64,000 nucleotides of DNA from Burkholderia sp. S171. GTDB taxonomy: Bacteria > Pseudomonadota > Gammaproteobacteria > Burkholderiales > Burkholderiaceae. Position 1 is the stretch's first letter. Each line of letters starts with the position of its first letter. Shown one piece after another: positions 8,487-16,367 of the stretch. The stretch lies in the NCBI RefSeq assembly GCF_009766085.1, contig NZ_LMUF01000010.1, positions 348,485 to 412,484 of the forward strand, written 5' to 3'. The notes beneath the pieces were generated by a model, which searched no databases, was not told the origin of the DNA, and was given only the letters and a program-made list of their open reading frames with translations. Both the position numbers and the translations under genes were made by a program.

Positions 8487-8948
8487 ATGAGCAGTCGTTC
8501 AGGAACAGATGACGAGAGACACTTCGCACTATGGAGCGGCAAGCAGGCACGCATGCCGATTGGCTCACCACGGGTACTGATCGCCCACCAGGACAAGCTG
8601 ATAGGGGAATCGCTGGCCGCGCTGCTGCGGCTCACCGGGCTGCAGGTGATGCATACCCAGAGCCTGAAATCGGCGCGCTCACTGCTGCAAAACTGGAAAC
8701 CCCAGGCACTGATACTGGACACGCGGCTCGACAGCGAATCCGGCTACGCCTTCATCAGCGCGCTGCGCCCCGACGCCGACATCACCGGCCGGTTGCTGGT
8801 CGCGATCAGCAACGTCTGGCCAGCCGATCCGGTTGAAAGCCTGAAAGATGCAGGCTTCGACGCCCACTGCCGGCGGCCTTGCGCCACCTGGCGCCTGGCA
8901 GAAATGCTGGCCACCTACTTCTCGATACCGAAGCGGCACCAATACTGA
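8487..8948 (+). CDS. Stand-alone receiver-domain protein lacking the conserved Lys
   Basis: 153 residues, essentially one REC domain after a 25-residue hydrophilic leader. PRVLIAHQDKL is strand 1, with the usual acidic pair reduced to a single Asp. Phospho-acceptor Asp lies in LILDTRLDSESGY. Where canonical receivers have Lys-Pro, this protein has CRRPCATWRLAEML, so the conformational Lys is replaced by Arg. There is no output domain. A strong AGGAGGAGGACACC site precedes ATG 8487. It is divergent from the LuxR-type regulator; a phosphate sink or decoy for the adjacent kinase is an inference. Confidence 0.85.
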   Translation: MSSRSGTDDERHFALWSGKQARMPIGSPRVLIAHQDKLIGESLAALLRLTGLQVMHTQSLKSARSLLQNWKPQALILDTRLDSESGYAFISALRPDADITGRLLVAISNVWPADPVESLKDAGFDAHCRRPCATWRLAEMLATYFSIPKRHQY

Positions 8949-9026
8949 AGCCGCACTGAATTCACGCTGAAACAGCGCCGATGCCGACGTCGACGCCACT
9001 CATACCGGCAGCGCCCAGAAAGAAGC

Positions 9027-9491
9027 TCAAGCAAACACAATGACGATCAACACTGCACCACCGACCGCTATTACGTCTTCTATCAGCGCTGCCGGCAGAT
9101 CACGCCCTATTGCGCGAGCTAATGCGCCGCGAGCGTTCGCGCCACCCAGTGTGCCAATAACTGCGCCGATCACTCCCGCTACTGCACCGCCGATCATCGA
9201 ACCCGCCGCCGCACCCAGCGCGGCCCCGCTCACCGCGCCGGTCACAAGCCGTGCGCCAAACTGCATGGGCACCTTGCGGCTGGGGGTTTTCGGGAGTTGG
9301 TCAGTGATGAGTTCGCCAATGGCAAGCACAGTGAGGATATAAGGCGTGACGGTTGCGCCAAGAAACGCGAGCGGTGTGTGCTGGACGGGCAACCAGCCGA
9401 GATGCGCCGCCCAGCTTACGGCGGCGGGAGCGGTCATGGCACGAAGGCCGGCGACAACGCCAATCAGCAGGGCAAGAAGATATAAGGACAT
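9027..9491 (-). CDS. DUF4126-family membrane protein
   Basis: 154 residues, highly hydrophobic and Gly/Ala-rich, with about four membrane segments: residues 3-20, 30-60, 85-130 (a GAAAGSMIGGAVAGVIGAVI-type glycine-zipper stretch) and 138-154. The N-terminal LLIGVVAGLRAMTAPAAVSW is characteristic of DUF4126 proteins, which have no established function. ATG 9491 has GGAG six bases upstream; longer in-frame starts lack one. Confidence 0.8.
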   Translation of the reverse strand: MSLYLLALLIGVVAGLRAMTAPAAVSWAAHLGWLPVQHTPLAFLGATVTPYILTVLAIGELITDQLPKTPSRKVPMQFGARLVTGAVSGAALGAAAGSMIGGAVAGVIGAVIGTLGGANARGALARAIGRDLPAALIEDVIAVGGAVLIVIVFA

Positions 9492-9872
9492 CGACGGCTC
9501 CGGTTCCTGGTGCATTCGGGGTGAGCACGCTGCTGGGGTGCACGTGCTCATCCCGACAGGAATACCGCAAATCTGCCGCGTTAGAAAGGGATAAGGATAG
9601 ATCGATGCGGCGAGCGGGCCGCCGACAGGCAAGACCGGGGCGGTACCGGTTACGTTCGTGGGACGTTTGACACTAGAGAGATAAGCGCACCGCAAAGCGG
9701 ATGTTTGCGAGCCAGCGTATCGATACAAAGAATACAGCGCGACGAGACCAACCTAAAAACAGTCATTTGGATAACGAAACATAATTTGATCAATAACGTC
9801 ATACGGATGCAATGACACAACGCGTTCAGCTTATAAAAACGCAGCCAACCGAAAAGCGTATGGACAAGCGGT
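9492..9872. other. Intergenic, no gene seen
   Basis: Leader of the DUF4126 gene followed by an A/T-richer stretch around 9730-9830. No coding frame has family-like content, and no clear promoter hexamers were found. Confidence 0.5.
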
Positions 9873-9902
9873 TAAAAGCAGCGCGACCGCAGTCGCGCCG
9901 CT
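9873..9902 (-). terminator. Intrinsic terminator of the chemoreceptor gene
   Basis: Read on the minus strand: GCGCGAC, TGCG loop, GTCGCGC, then TGCTTTT. It lies 31 bases beyond the chemoreceptor stop. Confidence 0.75.
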
Positions 9903-9932
9903 TCATTTACCTTGCCGGGCAGTCGCCGCGCG

Positions 9933-11654
9933 TCAGAATGTGCTCCAGCCTTCCTCACCGGCACTGGCTGTTTTCATCGATGCAATCCGCACGGCGGGCG
10001 AGCGTTTAACGGCATGTTTAGTAGCGGGCGAAGCCGCAGCACGACCCCCCGGCTTAAACGTGGCCGCAACCGCTGAATGTGACCCAACCGTCGTGCCCTC
10101 CATCTGAAAAAACGCCACGGCCTCTGTCAATTGCCGGCCCTGATCCTGCAGTGACTGGGATGCCGCCGCGGCTTCTTCCACCAGCGCTGCGTTCTGCTGC
10201 GTGACTTCGTCCATCTGCGTGATGGCCTGGTTCACCTGTTCTATGCCGCGACCCTGCTCAATCGATGCCGCCGCAATCTCTTCCATGATGTCCGTCACTC
10301 GCGCGACCGCCTGGGTCACCTCCGACATCGTTTCGCCGGCCTGGCTGGCAAGCGCCGAACCGTTCTGGACCTGTAGCACCGAGTGCGCGATCAGGTCCTT
10401 GATCTCCTTGGCTGCATTCGACGATCGTTGCGCGAGACTGCGCACTTCGCTTGCGACCACCGCGAAACCGCGGCCCTGTTCCCCCGCCCGCGCCGCTTCA
10501 ACCGCCGCGTTCAACGCCAGGATATTGGTCTGGAACGCGATCCCTTCAATAATCCCCGTAATCTCCGCAATCTTCGCCGAGCTTTCGCTGATGCCGTGCA
10601 TGGTATCGACCACCTGCCCGACCACCTTGTTGCCACGCTGGGCAACATCCGACGCGCTTGTCGCCAGCGCGCTGGCCTGCTGCGCGTTTTCGGTGTTCTG
10701 CTTGACCGTCGATGTCAGCTCTTCCATGCTCGCCGCCGTTTCCTCCAGCGACGCCGCCTGTTCCTCGGTACGCTGGCTGAGGTCGGTGTTCCCCATCGCA
10801 ATCTCTGACGACGCACTCGCGATGCTGCCGCTGCTTTCACGCACGCGGCTCACCGTTTCGATCAGCCGCGCGTTCATGTCGGCGAGTGCGCCGAGCAACT
10901 GGCCGGTCTCATCGTTTTGCGTAACCACGATGCGGCTACGAAGATCGCCACGGGCCACCGTGCTGGCGACATCGACGGCACGCCGGATCGGCAACGTGAT
11001 CGAGCGCGTGATGAACACACCCGCCGTCAATGCCATGGCCATCGCGGCCACGCAAATGGCGATCAACAGGTTGCGCTGCATCTGATATTGATCATCGGAG
11101 TCGCGCACCAACTGGTCCTGGCGGTTACGCGTGAAATCGGCGTAAGCGTCCGTCGCCTTCACGAGCGAAGCCAGCAGCGGCCGGCATTCGTTATCCATCT
11201 TGACGATGGCCTCGTCATGCTTGCCCGCCAGCGCGAGCGCCACGATGGCGTTGGCAACCGGCCCGTACAGCATCTCCACGCGATCGATTTCTCCCACCAG
11301 ACTGCGGGCGATGTCGCTGCTGTCTGGCCCGCTCGTGACCATGGTTTTCAATAGCTTCAGCTTCGCCTGCACGTCTTCCGATGCACGCGTGACGTCGGCC
11401 TTCTCGATTTCCAGGTCCGCGGGTTTCGTTACCAAGACAAGATTACGGGCCGCAATGGCACGCCGGTCCACTGCGGTGCGAACCTGCGCCGCCATGTCGG
11501 CTCGCGCACTTGGACCATGAACGTAGTTCGAAAAACCATCGGTCGAACTGCTCAGCGCGTGCAGCGACATGGCCGACACACCGAGCACGATGACAGAAAG
11601 CACACCGAATCCAGCAATGAGCTTGCTCTTGATCGTCATGTGTTTGAGGTTCAC
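9933..11654 (-). CDS. Methyl-accepting chemotaxis protein
   Basis: 573 residues from GTG 11654 (AGGAG seven bases before; the ATG five codons later has no such site). TM1 at about 11-34, a four-helix-bundle periplasmic sensor to about 195, TM2 ([20 protein letters not shown]), a HAMP domain ([17 protein letters not shown] onwards), then the cytoplasmic signalling hairpin whose tip contains [20 protein letters not shown] and [14 protein letters not shown]. Methylation-helix sequence with [18 protein letters not shown] is present. This is a Tsr/Tar-like class of receptor common in Burkholderiales; the ligand is unknown. The extreme C-terminus ends EEGWSTF, similar to the NWETF-type CheR/CheB tether but not identical. 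Confidence 0.93.
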   Translation of the reverse strand: MNLKHMTIKSKLIAGFGVLSVIVLGVSAMSLHALSSSTDGFSNYVHGPSARADMAAQVRTAVDRRAIAARNLVLVTKPADLEIEKADVTRASEDVQAKLKLLKTMVTSGPDSSDIARSLVGEIDRVEMLYGPVANAIVALALAGKHDEAIVKMDNECRPLLASLVKATDAYADFTRNRQDQLVRDSDDQYQMQRNLLIAICVAAMAMALTAGVFITRSITLPIRRAVDVASTVARGDLRSRIVVTQNDETGQLLGALADMNARLIETVSRVRESSGSIASASSEIAMGNTDLSQRTEEQAASLEETAASMEELTSTVKQNTENAQQASALATSASDVAQRGNKVVGQVVDTMHGISESSAKIAEITGIIEGIAFQTNILALNAAVEAARAGEQGRGFAVVASEVRSLAQRSSNAAKEIKDLIAHSVLQVQNGSALASQAGETMSEVTQAVARVTDIMEEIAAASIEQGRGIEQVNQAITQMDEVTQQNAALVEEAAAASQSLQDQGRQLTEAVAFFQMEGTTVGSHSAVAATFKPGGRAAASPATKHAVKRSPAVRIASMKTASAGEEGWSTF

Positions 11655-12015
11655 GTGGTGACTCCTGCCCGAAACGGGCTCTTGACGGCTGAATAGCCGC
11701 TGCCGTTCTTGGCCCCCCAAGCGTCGGCAGCGGTATGAGTGCAGCGCGGCCACATCGATCCGTGTGTCCGCGCGCCGTGCCTGTCGCAAAGTGTTTGTTG
11801 ACGGCGAGGCTCTCATCCTCGAACGCGTTAAGCTTTTCTGATGCTCCGTCACACATTTGTCGATCCAGGCAAATGATTTAACGACCGCACCACGATGTTG
11901 CTTGAGGGTAAAGATGCAATCTTTTTACAAGTATTTTTGGAGTCGATTTTTAAGCAAATGCAGGACAACCGCGACGGCATCCATATGGAGCAAACGCTTA
12001 TTTGACGGGCTTGAA
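11655..12015. other. Intergenic, no gene seen
   Basis: Upstream region of the chemoreceptor, then A/T-richer sequence around 11870-11960. No coding frame or regulator site can be supported. Confidence 0.5.
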
Positions 12016-12044
12016 ACGAAAACGGCGCACCTGATGGTGCGCCG
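12016..12044 (-). terminator. Intrinsic terminator downstream of the 78-residue gene
   Basis: On the minus strand: CGGCGCACC, ATCA loop, GGTGCGCCG, then TTTTCGTTT. It lies about 175 bases beyond the stop at 12220. The long 3' region between contains small dyads (for example ATGCGC-N5-GCGCAT at 12054-12070), so a processed 3'-UTR RNA is possible. Confidence 0.85.
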
Positions 12045-12219
12045 CCGGGACACATGCGCTTGGTGCGCATGCCGGGGAACTATGAGAGCAAGCCGATTAA
12101 TCGAACTTGAGAAACCAAGGCTTGGAATAACGAATGTCTTGAGCATGCTGCTAACAGCAAGCCATATCAATGATCGAGTAACGACCCACCGAGGATCTAC
12201 CGCGGCCCGCTGCAGACAA

Positions 12220-12456
12220 TCAGCCGCGGGTGTCGACCCAATCCCGTGCCCACTTGCGTGAATGACCGAGCGCTTGTGCTTCGTTCTTGAAATAGTCGAG
12301 AACGTGGAACTGGTAGCGGTTACCCTTCTCGCTGCCGCTATGGCGCTCAAGCAAGAGGTTTGACGCGAATGATCCATCAGGCAAACGATGCGCTGAAGGA
12401 ACGACCTTATAGCCGTTGTACAGATAAATATTAGAATTATGCATGAGTTGATACAC
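12220..12456 (-). CDS. Conserved small protein of unknown function, cspA-linked (member 4)
   Basis: 78 residues from GTG 12456; an ATG at codon 5 is an alternative and neither has a good ribosome-binding site. Sequence is polar and aromatic: YLYNGYKVVPSAHRLPDGSF, a central NLLLER, then QFHVLDYFKNEAQALGHSRK and WARDWVDTRG. The pattern (Tyr-Gly start, basic strand, Ala-containing helix, W/Y-A/G-x-x-[WLI]-[VI]-D end) recalls the three small genes upstream of cspA. No signal peptide or membrane segment. It lies downstream of cspA on the same strand. I do not recognise a function. Confidence 0.7.
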   Translation of the reverse strand: MYQLMHNSNIYLYNGYKVVPSAHRLPDGSFASNLLLERHSGSEKGNRYQFHVLDYFKNEAQALGHSRKWARDWVDTRG

Positions 12457-12785
12457 ACGAACAAACGCGGGTCAGACAAATATTGATTGTCAGGACGCGT
12501 TGATAACAGGCACGAGGCCTTAAAAATTCGCAGAGGAAACAGCAGAAAACAGCAGAAAGCAGCCGAAATCACAAGCGCGCAAACAAAACAATAAGCGTTC
12601 GTTTTGAATCGCGACGTGTGGCAGCGAAGTTGCAGGAGATTGCAGAGGGACTAAAGCGGACTAAAGTGGAAGTGCAAACAGATGCAAGCAGAGGCAGACA
12701 GGTGCAATGCTGGTGGTAGCGGCGCCGTTGAATTAAAGCGACTTCCGCAACCGGGAACCGAAGCTCCGCGAAAACATTTACTTCT
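12457..12785. other. Intergenic; purine/CA-rich short repeats
   Basis: No gene. From about 12528 to 12710 the plus strand is rich in AGCAG/AAGC words, including CAGCAGAAAACAGCAGAAAG near 12539, GGACTAAAGCGGACTAAAG near 12651, and GCAGATGCAAGCAGAGGCAG-like text near 12680. On the transcribed (minus) strand this is a C/T-rich tract between cspA and the 78-residue gene. Confidence 0.5.
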
Positions 12786-12815
12786 CGCGTAAATCGGCGC
12801 GAGCCAATTTACGCG
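12786..12815 (-). terminator. Inverted repeat after cspA, possible terminator
   Basis: Perfect 9-bp stem CGCGTAAAT with a 12-base loop, 21 bases beyond the cspA stop. No uninterrupted T-run follows, so it may instead stabilise the 3' end. Confidence 0.5.
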
Positions 12816-12836
12816 ATAAATCAATTACACCACCAA

Positions 12837-13040
12837 TTACAGCGGGGTAATGTTCGAAGCTTGCAGACCCTTCGGGCCTTGCTTGGTTTCGAAGCTAACC
12901 TTTTGGTTTTCGGCGAGCGTCTTGAAGCCGTCGCTACGAATTTCCGAAAAGTGGGCGAAGAGGTCGTCGCCGCCTGCGTCAGGCGTAATGAAGCCGAAGC
13001 CCTTGCTGTCGTTGAACCACTTAACGATACCGGTATCCAT
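12837..13040 (-). CDS. cspA: Cold shock protein, CspA family
   Basis: 67 residues, the standard length. [19 protein letters not shown] contains RNP1 (KGFGFI) and DLFAHFSEI is RNP2; the C-terminus ends ASNITPL. The protein is a single-strand RNA/DNA-binding beta barrel that melts RNA structures. AAGGA lies eight bases before ATG 13040. It has its own promoter about 145 bases upstream and a long untranslated leader. Gene symbol is by family; Burkholderiaceae carry several csp paralogues, so which one this is cannot be told. Confidence 0.95.
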   Translation of the reverse strand: MDTGIVKWFNDSKGFGFITPDAGGDDLFAHFSEIRSDGFKTLAENQKVSFETKQGPKGLQASNITPL

Positions 13041-13178
13041 ATTAAATCCTTGAAAATATAAAAATAATGCAACCCCGTATTGAGGCGAGAGAAGCTTCAA
13101 GGAAGTGAGAGGACAACAAATACCGCGGAGATAACGAGGCAGAATGATGAACAGCAATCGAGCTTCTTGAATACTTCG
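13041..13178 (-). promoter_or_regulatory. Long cspA 5' untranslated leader
   Basis: From the predicted start near 13178 to the ATG is about 138 bases, comparable with the roughly 160-base leader of E. coli cspA, which folds differently at low temperature and controls translation. This parallel is an inference; I could not fold the RNA here. Confidence 0.5.
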
Positions 13179-13184
13179 ACCTTC

Positions 13185-13213
13185 AGAATACGTGTCGCGC
13201 GTTACGGTGTCAA
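13185..13213 (-). promoter_or_regulatory. Sigma-70 promoter of cspA
   Basis: Minus strand: TTGACA (13208-13213), 17-base spacer, TATTCT (13185-13190). A perfect -35 with ideal spacing and a 4/6 -10. It lies between the stop of the upstream small gene (13339) and cspA. Confidence 0.75.
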
Positions 13214-13338
13214 GCTATTTCGGACCCCGCCTAGTCACACAATGAAACGATTGCACCCGATTGGCCCGTGGACTGCAGTCCGCCGCGCGCCCGGCAGGTG
13301 CCGTATGGTCGCCCGCTTTGTCACGTTTGCCACGTTTC

Positions 13339-13623
13339 TCACTCAGGCACCGCGATATCACCGTCCACCAAGCTTGCACCATATTGCTCCGCATAGTCGC
13401 GTGCGCCTTGTGCATCGGGGAAAAGCGGCATGTCCGCGCAGCCGACAAACGGATAGATCACGCGCTTGTCGCTCAGGCGCGTGATTCGCAGCGTGGGCAT
13501 GGTTCCGCCCGTTGCGCGCCTGGACGAGGCTGCTACGTTGTAATTGGCCCATCCGGCCGGCTTGTCGGCCGTCCGGTTGTCGAGCGAAGAGGCCACGGGC
13601 GGGTGATCGAGTGAATAACTCAT
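13339..13623 (-). CDS. Small protein of unknown function, cspA-linked (member 3)
   Basis: 94 residues. The first 30 are low-complexity and probably disordered; the core PTLRITRLSDKRVIYPFVG then CADMPLFPDAQGARDYAEQY and GASLVDGDIAVPE form beta strands plus a helix. The ending A-x-D-YAEQYG-x-x-LVDG is shared with the two genes upstream. Its ATG overlaps the TGA of the preceding gene (ATGA), so the two are translationally coupled. No signal or membrane segment. Confidence 0.75.
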   Translation of the reverse strand: MSYSLDHPPVASSLDNRTADKPAGWANYNVAASSRRATGGTMPTLRITRLSDKRVIYPFVGCADMPLFPDAQGARDYAEQYGASLVDGDIAVPE

Positions 13624-13904
13624 AGATCAGCGATCGATTCGCCTGCGACGTTGCCGTCGATCAGCCGTTCTGCATAACGCGTGGACGCCAGCCGCGCTTC
13701 CCCCGAGCCGCTGAACGGACCGGTGCCCGGCACGCGATACACCCGGCTGGTGGTCGTGCTGTCGTCAACGCCGCGCCGCGAAATCTTCACGGCGGCGTCG
13801 AAACCCGAGTCGTAATGGCGGGAACCGTCCGCACCGCGCGGCTTGTGCGGGTAGATCAGCGGAATAATTTCGAGCCCGCGATAGCTTCTTACAGTGTCGT
13901 TCAT
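13620..13904 (-). CDS. Small protein of unknown function, cspA-linked (member 2)
   Basis: 94 residues. Begins with the SYRGLEIIPLIYPHKPRG strand pair, then FDAAVKISRRG, a Ser/Thr/Gly-rich loop, and the family ending ARLASTRYAERLIDGNV. It resembles the 125-residue protein upstream (EYRGYALRAYS start; YGRDIIDGKV end). It ends inside the start codon of the next gene. No function can be assigned; the strand-helix pattern would suit a small nucleic-acid- or protein-binding fold, which is speculation. Confidence 0.8.
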   Translation of the reverse strand: MNDTVRSYRGLEIIPLIYPHKPRGADGSRHYDSGFDAAVKISRRGVDDSTTTSRVYRVPGTGPFSGSGEARLASTRYAERLIDGNVAGESIADL

Positions 13905-13971
13905 GATGTTCTTCAGTTATTGCGCGACGCCCCGGAGTCTTGTCACGCGTGGCTACTGCGAGCGTTGCCGC

Positions 13972-14349
13972 TCATGTTGCGTTGTCTGCTCCGCCTGGCT
14001 GTAATGGTACGGACGACACCGTCACGGATGGCTGGAACCGCCGCACCGAGCGGGAAAAGCGCCCGCTTCGGGCGTTGTATAGTGCACCGGCCTGAACCTT
14101 GCCGTCGATGATGTCTCGACCATATTGCATGGCCAGCTCAATAGCGTCGTCGGCACTGGCCGGCTCGGCACCTTTGATGGCGGGTGAATAGCGCTTGGAC
14201 GTTGCGCTGTCGGACGGTACGGTGTCTATCTGAACAATGGCGGAAAACCGCTTGGGACCTTTTGCAAACGGATCGCCGTGCGGCGGGAAAATCTGCTGCG
14301 AATAAGCGCGCAATGCATAGCCGCGATATTCGGTGGTATGGATGGTCAT
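13972..14349 (-). CDS. Small protein of unknown function, cspA-linked (member 1), with C-terminal extension
   Basis: 125 residues from ATG 14349. Residues 1-86 match the family layout: EYRGYALRAYS, IFPPHGDPF, FSAIVQID, SKRYSPAIKGAEP, then AIELAMQYGRDIIDGKV at 69-85. Related genes stop within 2-9 residues of this point. Here the frame continues for about 38 more residues, basic and Ser/Gln-rich, directly through a terminator-like hairpin (14055-14074) that begins at codon 92. This suggests loss of an ancestral stop codon. The ATG lacks a strong ribosome-binding site (only GAGTG nearby). Confidence 0.75.
   Translation of the reverse strand: MTIHTTEYRGYALRAYSQQIFPPHGDPFAKGPKRFSAIVQIDTVPSDSATSKRYSPAIKGAEPASADDAIELAMQYGRDIIDGKVQAGALYNARSGRFSRSVRRFQPSVTVSSVPLQPGGADNAT
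14055..14074 (-). terminator. Terminator-like hairpin inside the 125-residue gene
   Basis: Minus strand: CGCCCG, AAG loop, CGGGCG, then CTTTT. It lies within codons 92-99 of the gene, immediately after the conserved family domain. Confidence 0.5.
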
Positions 14350-14915
14350 AACGCACTCGCTGGACACACTGCGCTGACCGTCGTGGAAATCTGCTGAAAA
14401 CCGATATGCAAACAGACGGTCATCGGCATCGGAACGATTAAGAATGCGCCGAATCGTTGCGTGAGGCAAGGCAAATCGCTGTTTGCCCGGCATTGGGAGG
14501 ACAGTGGACGGGCTTGACCGGCGGAGGTGACGCGACAACTTTTAATGCATTAGTTGAAGTATGCCGGTCGCTTTTCCCTGAGTTCTCGGCAATTCCGGGG
14601 AAGGCGGTATTTTTGGCCGAATCGGAACCGGATAACCGTTCAAAGCCATTTAAATGCGTCACGCGCCGGACAAAATCGTAGCGCTGAGCCAGAAACACCT
14701 GCAATTTCCCGGCGTGTAAATCCGCTGAATAACGCAGTCGGGGTATTGTCGCGAACACTTCGACTTTATTTATATTGGCCCATTGCGACAAACCCGTGTC
14801 CATATTTAACAACGTATCAGGTTGCGATTGCATTTTTCCCTGAGGCCACAACCAAAGCCTTGCCAGTCTTATAAAGCACGGAATGGCCTCCAAGAATCAA
14901 ACCGCCAAGCCCAGA
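14350..14915. other. Intergenic, no gene seen
   Basis: 566 bases, A/T-richer than neighbours. A 151-codon opposite frame (14438-14893) has no recognisable domain and no ribosome-binding site. The region holds the promoter of the small-protein unit; hexamers are not convincing. Confidence 0.5.
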
Positions 14916-16265
14916 TTACCGCCCGGAAACGCGAGCCTCCGACGGATCTTTCTGGCGCAATATCGCGGGCAAACCGAACAGCAGGAGCAGCGCACCGATA
15001 AGACTCATCGCGCCGATTGCGTATAACGCGGGCGTCGTGCTGCCGGTCAAGTCGCGAACCCGTCCGACCATCACCGGACTCACAATGCCGCCGAGTTGCC
15101 CGATCGTGTTGATCAACGCTATGCCGCCCGCAGCGCCCGCCCCTGTCAGGAGTTTTGGCGGCAGCGCCCAGAACGCCGGGATCGAGGCCACCACGCCCGC
15201 CCCCATCACGCCGAGCGCCACGATCAGAAGTCCCGTTTGTTTATCGAAGATACCGGCGGCAAAAAAGCCGATCGCCGCCATCACCAACAGCCCGCAGACG
15301 AATTGACGGCGTTCGCCCGAGGCATCGGAGAGACGGCCCACCACGACCATGGCGATCGCGCCGCAAACGTAGGGCACGGCCGTCAGCAAGCCGATGGTGG
15401 TCGGGTTGTGCGTTCCAGCGCTTCGAATGAGTTGCGGCGCCCAGAAATTGAGCCCATACGACGCCACCTGGATCAAAAAATAGATCAGTCCGAGCATCAG
15501 GAAGCCGGGCGTCCTGACTGCGTCGAGCAACGAACGGCCGGCGCCCGTGTGCGGGGCGTGCCGCTGGATGCGGCTTGCCAGCAGTGACTTTTCCGACGCG
15601 CTAAGCCAGCCTGCGTCCTCGATGCGGTCCTTCAGCAGTTTGAGTACCATCAGGCCGAGCGCGATACACGGCAAACCGCCAAGCAGGAATAACCAGTGCC
15701 ACGCGCGGATGCCGAGCACACCGTCCATGTGCCCGAGGACCAGACCCGATAACGGCGCACCCACCAGCCCCGAGAACGCCGAGGCAAGAAACAGCATTGA
15801 GGTGATGCGACCGCGATAGCTCGCCGGAAACCACAACGTGAGGTAATACAGCACGCCGGGGGCGAAGCCCGCTTCCATTGCGCCGATGATGAAGCGCAAC
15901 GCATAGAACTGCCATTCGTTGCCGACCAGTACCATGGCGCTTGTGGCGATGCCCCACGAAATCATGATGCGCGCAATCCAGCGGCGAGCGCCGACCTTGT
16001 AAAGCATCAGGTTACTGGGCACCTCGAACAAGACGTAGCCGATCACGAAGAGGCTGGCGCCGAGACCGTAGGCGGTGTCCGAAAAACCGAGATCGCTTTG
16101 TAGTTGAAACTTCGCAAAGCTGATGTTGATGCGATCGAAAAACGCGAACAGGTAACAGATCATGATAAGCGGCATCAGCCGCCAGGCGACCTTGCTGATC
16201 ACCGCTTTTAAGTCGTTTTCGCTGTGTGCCTTCGGTACGGCCGCCGTGGTGCCAAGATCGCTCAT
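14916..16265 (-). CDS. MFS transporter, anion:cation symporter (ACS) family
   Basis: 449 residues, 12 predicted helices. YLFAFFDRINISFAKFQL (about 38-55) is the ACS-family helix 1 with its Asp-Arg pair, and RFIIGAMEAGFAPGVLYYLT is the helix 4-5 signature. Relatives carry phthalate, 4-hydroxyphenylacetate, tartrate, galactarate and similar organic acids with protons. GGAG precedes the ATG. It follows the CoA-transferase gene by 102 bases on the same strand, under a LysR gene, so its substrate is probably the acid that the transferase activates. Confidence 0.92.
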   Translation of the reverse strand: MSDLGTTAAVPKAHSENDLKAVISKVAWRLMPLIMICYLFAFFDRINISFAKFQLQSDLGFSDTAYGLGASLFVIGYVLFEVPSNLMLYKVGARRWIARIMISWGIATSAMVLVGNEWQFYALRFIIGAMEAGFAPGVLYYLTLWFPASYRGRITSMLFLASAFSGLVGAPLSGLVLGHMDGVLGIRAWHWLFLLGGLPCIALGLMVLKLLKDRIEDAGWLSASEKSLLASRIQRHAPHTGAGRSLLDAVRTPGFLMLGLIYFLIQVASYGLNFWAPQLIRSAGTHNPTTIGLLTAVPYVCGAIAMVVVGRLSDASGERRQFVCGLLVMAAIGFFAAGIFDKQTGLLIVALGVMGAGVVASIPAFWALPPKLLTGAGAAGGIALINTIGQLGGIVSPVMVGRVRDLTGSTTPALYAIGAMSLIGALLLLFGLPAILRQKDPSEARVSGR

Positions 16266-16367
16266 GATCGTCTCCTTGCCGGACTGGCTTCAAGGCCGTC
16301 CGGTCATATGTGTTCTTTGCTGTTGAGGGAAAGGTTTTGCGAGTGGAAGCAGTGGCGCTTAATCTCA

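Noticed and set aside
14438..14893. 151-codon minus-strand frame
   Set aside because: No ribosome-binding site, mixed composition, no recognisable domain.
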